From positions 7,551,485 through 7,615,484 of the forward strand of contig NC_085088.1 in NCBI RefSeq assembly GCF_963422355.1: DNA of 64,000 bases, read 5' to 3'. Source of the stretch: Corticium candelabrum. Taxonomy: Eukaryota; Porifera; Homoscleromorpha; Homosclerophorida; Plakinidae. Shown here one piece after another: positions 60,131 through 64,000 of the stretch (position 1 is its first letter; each line of letters starts with the position of its first letter). Under the pieces are notes generated by a model. It saw nothing but the letters and a program-made list of their open reading frames with translations. It was not told the DNA's origin and searched no databases. A program made the position numbers and the translations under genes.

Positions 60131-61960
60131 TTAAGTACTTTGTGTAGTTTTCTTATTCTTTTCATTAAACCATCGTTTAGGTTGGTGCCATTGTTGCTGG
60201 AATTGTACACATTGCTGTTGGTTGTGTCTTTGAGCCCAAGCAGAAGGGGAATACCCACTGTCATCTGATTCATCCAATGACCAGCGGTTGTCAGCAAATA
60301 GTTTTAGTACACGAACCTGGCCACATCTAGCAGCATTGTGGATGGCACTTTGTCTGTACACAATAAACATACTATAGTATTACAGTAAATAAGAGCCCTA
60401 ATTCAGGAGCTATTCCAGATGAGGTGCCCTTGTTTTGGAGGTTCTAAAGCATCTTTCAATTCAGAAGCTTTTATTGGGCGCCTATAGAACCTGCTTGGTT
60501 CTCATAGTAACAGTAGCAATATATAGTGGCAGTGATCTTAATTAAGCCTTATCCAGCATTAATTAAGTCAGAACCCAAATGAGCAGCTGAGGGTCTTTTT
60601 TAGTTGAAGTTATATGGCCATCATTCCAAAGCTCTGGTTCCAATCTTGCTCGCATCTGGTTCCTAGCATTCATTATAGAGACGAGGTATGGTATATCACA
60701 GGAAGGTGGGGTCTGGGCAATCAACATTGCCTACTAGGGTTTGCTTAGCCCTCTCTTGTGGAGTTTGGCACATATTATGTGACTATTAACAATAACGTTG
60801 TACTGCATAATAGACTACAGACCACCTTGATATGCGGAATCTTTATCCTTGCGTATAGGTTCAGTTTACAATTTGCTATTTGGAAATTTTCCGAGCTTTT
60901 GCACTTTTGAATAGTAAGCAACCAAGCCGAACAGACCAAGGATACAGGAAGTCCAAAGGGAACGTGAACAGTGAGTAGACTAATACTAACTAATTTAGTA
61001 GACTAACTACTAAAAAACAACTTGACTGCCCAAAACAAGTTTGACTCTTAATTAAGTGATGGTAGTGCATGAAAGAGAGGTAGTCGTGCCTAGAAGTCAA
61101 TTGTCACTAAGTTACAGTGTAAGTAAAATACATCATATACTACAGAGTTTGTAGAACGGCAAGTTACAGATATGTGGCCATGATACCAAATGGGGTATAG
61201 ATATATGTGGTCACCTGATACCAAAATGGGGAATGGGCCCCTTTATGTGTGGTATAAATGGGGACTGTAACTGCTAGCTACAACTAAAAGTGACAGTAAG
61301 TTAAAAGTTACATACCCTTTGGTGTACTTGACTGTTGGGTTTGCTCCTTGTTCTGTTAGGAGGTATTTACACACTCCTTCAGATCCATGACTTGCTGCCA
61401 TGTACAGAAAGTAGTTGATCCAGTTAGCAAGGTCTTCTGGTTTGCACTTGTTGTTTGTCTGACATTCTCTGTGAAGTTCTTCAAGCCTCAATTTTATGGT
61501 TTCACAGTTTCGATCCCTCACCAAGTAGTTGTCGCTATCTCTGCAAGAAAATATGTCTTTTTAGGAAGTAGAAACCAGTCGACTACGTGTGCGCTATTTT
61601 GCTACTGCATGCACGCGCGAAGGCTAGTTGTACTGTACCTCCATTTAGTTGGTTTAGACCCAACCAGCCGGTTTGAGTGCTGTTCACAAGACATCTGTGT
61701 TCCCTTTAGAGTCTGGGTCTGCACACTGAGTGCAATTGCAGTGTGTACGTGTAAAAAATACAGTAAGTCTCATTACGTCACGTTGCTGACACAATGCGGG
61801 AATTCCCCTTGTGCAACATGTACATGATGGGCATCCTAATATGTTTGTATGCTTACGTAATGACTTCGGTTCCATTGATGCGGTCGACATTAGCTAACCT
61901 GGCTAAGAAGTAGCAAGGAGCGTTACAAGCTCCACAAGTGGATATCTCTATAGTTTGCAT
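60131..61960 (-). CDS. Small ankyrin-repeat protein, 183 aa
   Basis: Three exons join in phase: 61960-61857 (MQTIEISTCG start), 61540-61316 (ttcttgcag acceptor, gtatgt donor) and 60353-60131 (gtgtacag acceptor, stop at 60131). Residues 80-165 form about two ankyrin repeats: YMAASHGSEGVCKYLLTEQG with ANPTVKYTKG, then SAIHNAARCGQVRVLKLFAD with SPSAWAQRH. The tail is rich in Q, K and N. The N-terminal CGACNAPCYFLARL holds three closely spaced cysteines. An in-frame upstream ATG at 62146 would add 62 residues of lower quality. I do not recognise the family; the function is probably protein binding. Confidence 0.65.
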
Positions 61961-62146
61961 GCAAGAAGATATATATCTAGACCCAACTAGGAAGCAAGAG
62001 TGTGAAGAGTGTACGACAGCCAAGACAGACCAACAACACAGACCAACAACGACAGACCGATAGGCAGTCAAGGCTCTGAAGTTTCTGGATGATCTCTCAA
62101 AACTGTCAAGAGATGAGAGTGGTCGGCAGAATAGTGCAGACTTCAA

Positions 62147-62589
62147 AACCTGCTGGAGAAGACGTTTTCAATACAGCTTCAATAATGCTTCTGTTTTATC
62201 TAGAATACTCAGTAGAATGTTAAATGTTCAATGTTGCAATTCAAATCTTGACAGTGGCCAGTGTTTTCGTTAATTAAATAGTCTCTCGTGACTTTCAGGA
62301 TGGTCACATACTTTGAACTTGGTAGTTTACGTTTCTAAAGGTGTGATGAAAGCTTTATCTGAGAGAATAAATACATGTCAGGTAGATGGACTGACAAAAC
62401 TATTCTTTACATACACACAAACATTAACTCATATTAAACTATTTATACATTGTGCTGTATGGACACAATACATAGCACTAACGTAATTTCTACAAAAATC
62501 AATATTCATCTATGCTAAAACTCATACTATGAAATAACATGTAGCATCCCTCAGTTGGCACCCTACAATTAGACATGTCAATTGCTATA
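62147..62589. other. Intergenic, between ankyrin gene start and iGluR stop
   Basis: AT-rich sequence that must include the ankyrin-gene promoter and the iGluR 3' UTR (minus strand). No distinct motif is visible. Confidence 0.4.
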
Positions 62590-64000
62590 TTATATCTGGT
62601 ATGTAAAGTATGAAGACAGTGCACCTGGTCCATCCAATGTACCATTATTATGTGCTGTAACTGTCAAGGGAGTCAGTCTAACACGTCCAGCTGCTTCGTT
62701 ATATGAAGTAAGCGCCAAACTGTCACCATGTCCAGCAGGTCCCTCACCAGCTCCTTCCTTGAGTCTGCTTGGAGTGGTGTCCATTGGTAGCATACCATTT
62801 GCAACACCGGTAGTACCAGTGACAGTACTATGAAGTAGCTGTGCAGTAGCATGTCCACCCGGTCGTTCTCTAGACAAATCGACTTTCAATATTCCTTTCT
62901 TGTACAAATACCAACGTATCACATTTCCAATCAAACAAAATATTGTTACTCCACCAAACAATATAAATATGCCACCCAAATTAAACATATCCAGTGGTTT
63001 GTTGTCACCTCCCAAATCTTGACTGTTACAATGACCTCGAGATGAGGTAAAATAACGTTGCTGCAAGTCATCAAAAAATTGCTCGTCCCAAGCTGTCAGT
63101 ACTCGCCCATCAAAATGACTAAGAAACGTGTTGTGCAGCGGGGTGTCTCGCATGACAAATCCTGTATTCACTTGTCGCCAAGTGTCTAATACTAAGGCCA
63201 GACGACAATCCCGGTCCTCTGCTTCGTGTTCTGCAAGCACACTTGAATCATCAATAAATGCAGTGATCGTACCATTCTTTAATGCACTAAGGACATCATC
63301 TATTGAATCATACACATTTATATTTGAGAAAACATCTGAACCAGATTTTGATGTTAAGAAATAATCGACTCCCAAGTCTTTGAGCACTCCAACGGGTTCT
63401 GACAGCAATTGCCGAACAGAATCAAATGGAACATTTTTCTGCGTCTTGAGTAGAAAAACTGTCAAATTTGCAGTGAAACAGGACGTCAAGATGAGAACAA
63501 CAAAGCAGACAACTACAATGTATGCTCGACCAATAGTTGTAAGCACACTGTCCTGATCTTGTGTGTATGTCAACGTTGAGAAAGATACAAACATGGCATC
63601 TGACAATCCTGGAGCTCCTTCTGGAAATGTTTTTCTGTTTCTCTCTAGCAGGTATAATATAACTCCAGTAAACACAAAGAAACCAATGCACATAAGCCAA
63701 ACCCTCCAACTGAATGGATCAAGGAACTGCCACAGTCCAGCAGATGTCACGTCAGAACGAAGCACAAGAGCACGAATAGACACTTGCCGAACATTGCGAG
63801 TAAATATCACATCTTTCAGTCTATCTTTGGTCATAATAATAGGAGCGACAGCCATGTCATAGATAGTATCTTGCTTCCTTAGTTCTGCTATCATTGCGTC
63901 CCATGTTCCATTCCATAATGTAAACACATAATTGCCATCAACACATCCTTTACCTATAAACTTAAATGCATCAATAGCCCAGCCAGAAAACTGTTCATTG
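62590..64000 (-). CDS. Ionotropic glutamate receptor, C-terminal part (runs off window)
   Basis: The frame is open from the window edge to the stop at 62590, with no intron, so at least 469 residues are visible; the N-terminal domain and most of S1 lie outside. Visible order: end of ligand-binding lobe S1 (APIIMTKDRLKDVIFT, with the arginine that holds the ligand alpha-carboxylate), M1 (about FSWRVWLMCIGFFVFTG), pore loop (FSTLTYTQDQDSVLTTIGR), M3 with TSCFTANLTVFLL in place of the animal SYTANLAAF gate, lobe S2 (GVLKDLGVDYF, NTGFVMRDTPL), M4 (IFILFGGVTIFCLIGNVI) and a cytoplasmic tail. The pore-to-gate segment resembles plant GLR and divergent early-animal receptors more than AMPA/NMDA types. 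It would be a ligand-gated cation channel. Confidence 0.9.
   Translation of the reverse strand, partial: NEQFSGWAIDAFKFIGKGCVDGNYVFTLWNGTWDAMIAELRKQDTIYDMAVAPIIMTKDRLKDVIFTRNVRQVSIRALVLRSDVTSAGLWQFLDPFSWRVWLMCIGFFVFTGVILYLLERNRKTFPEGAPGLSDAMFVSFSTLTYTQDQDSVLTTIGRAYIVVVCFVVLILTSCFTANLTVFLLKTQKNVPFDSVRQLLSEPVGVLKDLGVDYFLTSKSGSDVFSNINVYDSIDDVLSALKNGTITAFIDDSSVLAEHEAEDRDCRLALVLDTWRQVNTGFVMRDTPLHNTFLSHFDGRVLTAWDEQFFDDLQQRYFTSSRGHCNSQDLGGDNKPLDMFNLGGIFILFGGVTIFCLIGNVIRWYLYKKGILKVDLSRERPGGHATAQLLHSTVTGTTGVANGMLPMDTTPSRLKEGAGEGPAGHGDSLALTSYNEAAGRVRLTPLTVTAHNNGTLDGPGALSSYFTYQI

Overview
This 64 kb window is animal nuclear DNA. Genes are split by GT-AG introns, there is no operon structure, and several proteins are recognisable metazoan orthologues (HPS3, HGSNAT, IST1, a rhodanese/dual-specificity phosphatase, an ionotropic glutamate receptor). 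Many introns are very small (27-70 bp), intergenic spacers are short, and microsatellites, foldback elements and LINEs carrying a restriction-like endonuclease (REL) are dense. Together these suggest an early-branching invertebrate, most likely a sponge. The iGluR would fit lineages that kept this family, such as homoscleromorphs. The organism call is inference, not something the sequence states.

Layout. 1-2 kb: repeats. 2.0-3.9 kb (-): the first exons of a putative ciliary/centrosomal protein, sharing a roughly 310 bp divergent promoter with HPS3. 4.26-32.0 kb (+): HPS3, a BLOC-2 subunit, rebuilt here as 23 exons that stay in phase throughout and encode 1198 aa. Its 14 kb first intron holds a TIR transposon with nested insertions, a truncated and a full-length copy of a REL-type LINE separated by a tandem array of the LINE's own 3' end, and two decayed LINEs. 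Later introns hold MITE/foldback elements and three tandem tRNA-derived SINEs. 33.3-44.0 kb (-): a 9-exon, 293-aa rhodanese + dual-specificity phosphatase gene. One of its introns is filled by two Dong/R4-like LINE copies in (TAA)n repeats plus SINE copies. 44.1-46.0 kb (+): an intronless HGSNAT, divergent from the phosphatase across only 139 bp. 46.5-56.7 kb (+): IST1, 8 exons, 348 aa. 60.1-62.0 kb (-): a small ankyrin-repeat protein. 62.6-64.0 kb (-): the C-terminal part of an ionotropic glutamate receptor that runs off the window.

How the genes relate. HPS3 (endosome to lysosome-related organelle traffic), HGSNAT (lysosomal heparan sulfate degradation) and IST1 (ESCRT-III at endosomes) all act in the endolysosomal system. 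All three have a CACGTG E-box within about 95 bp upstream of the start codon, and HPS3 and IST1 also have a full TGACGTCA octamer. Whether this is a real co-regulated neighbourhood is untested.

The most unusual structure is at 7.7-15.2 kb. An apparently recently active LINE sits in TAGA microsatellite DNA, ends in TAGA itself, and is arranged head-to-tail with five extra copies of its own 3' end. This suggests that the element's tail serves as its own landing site.
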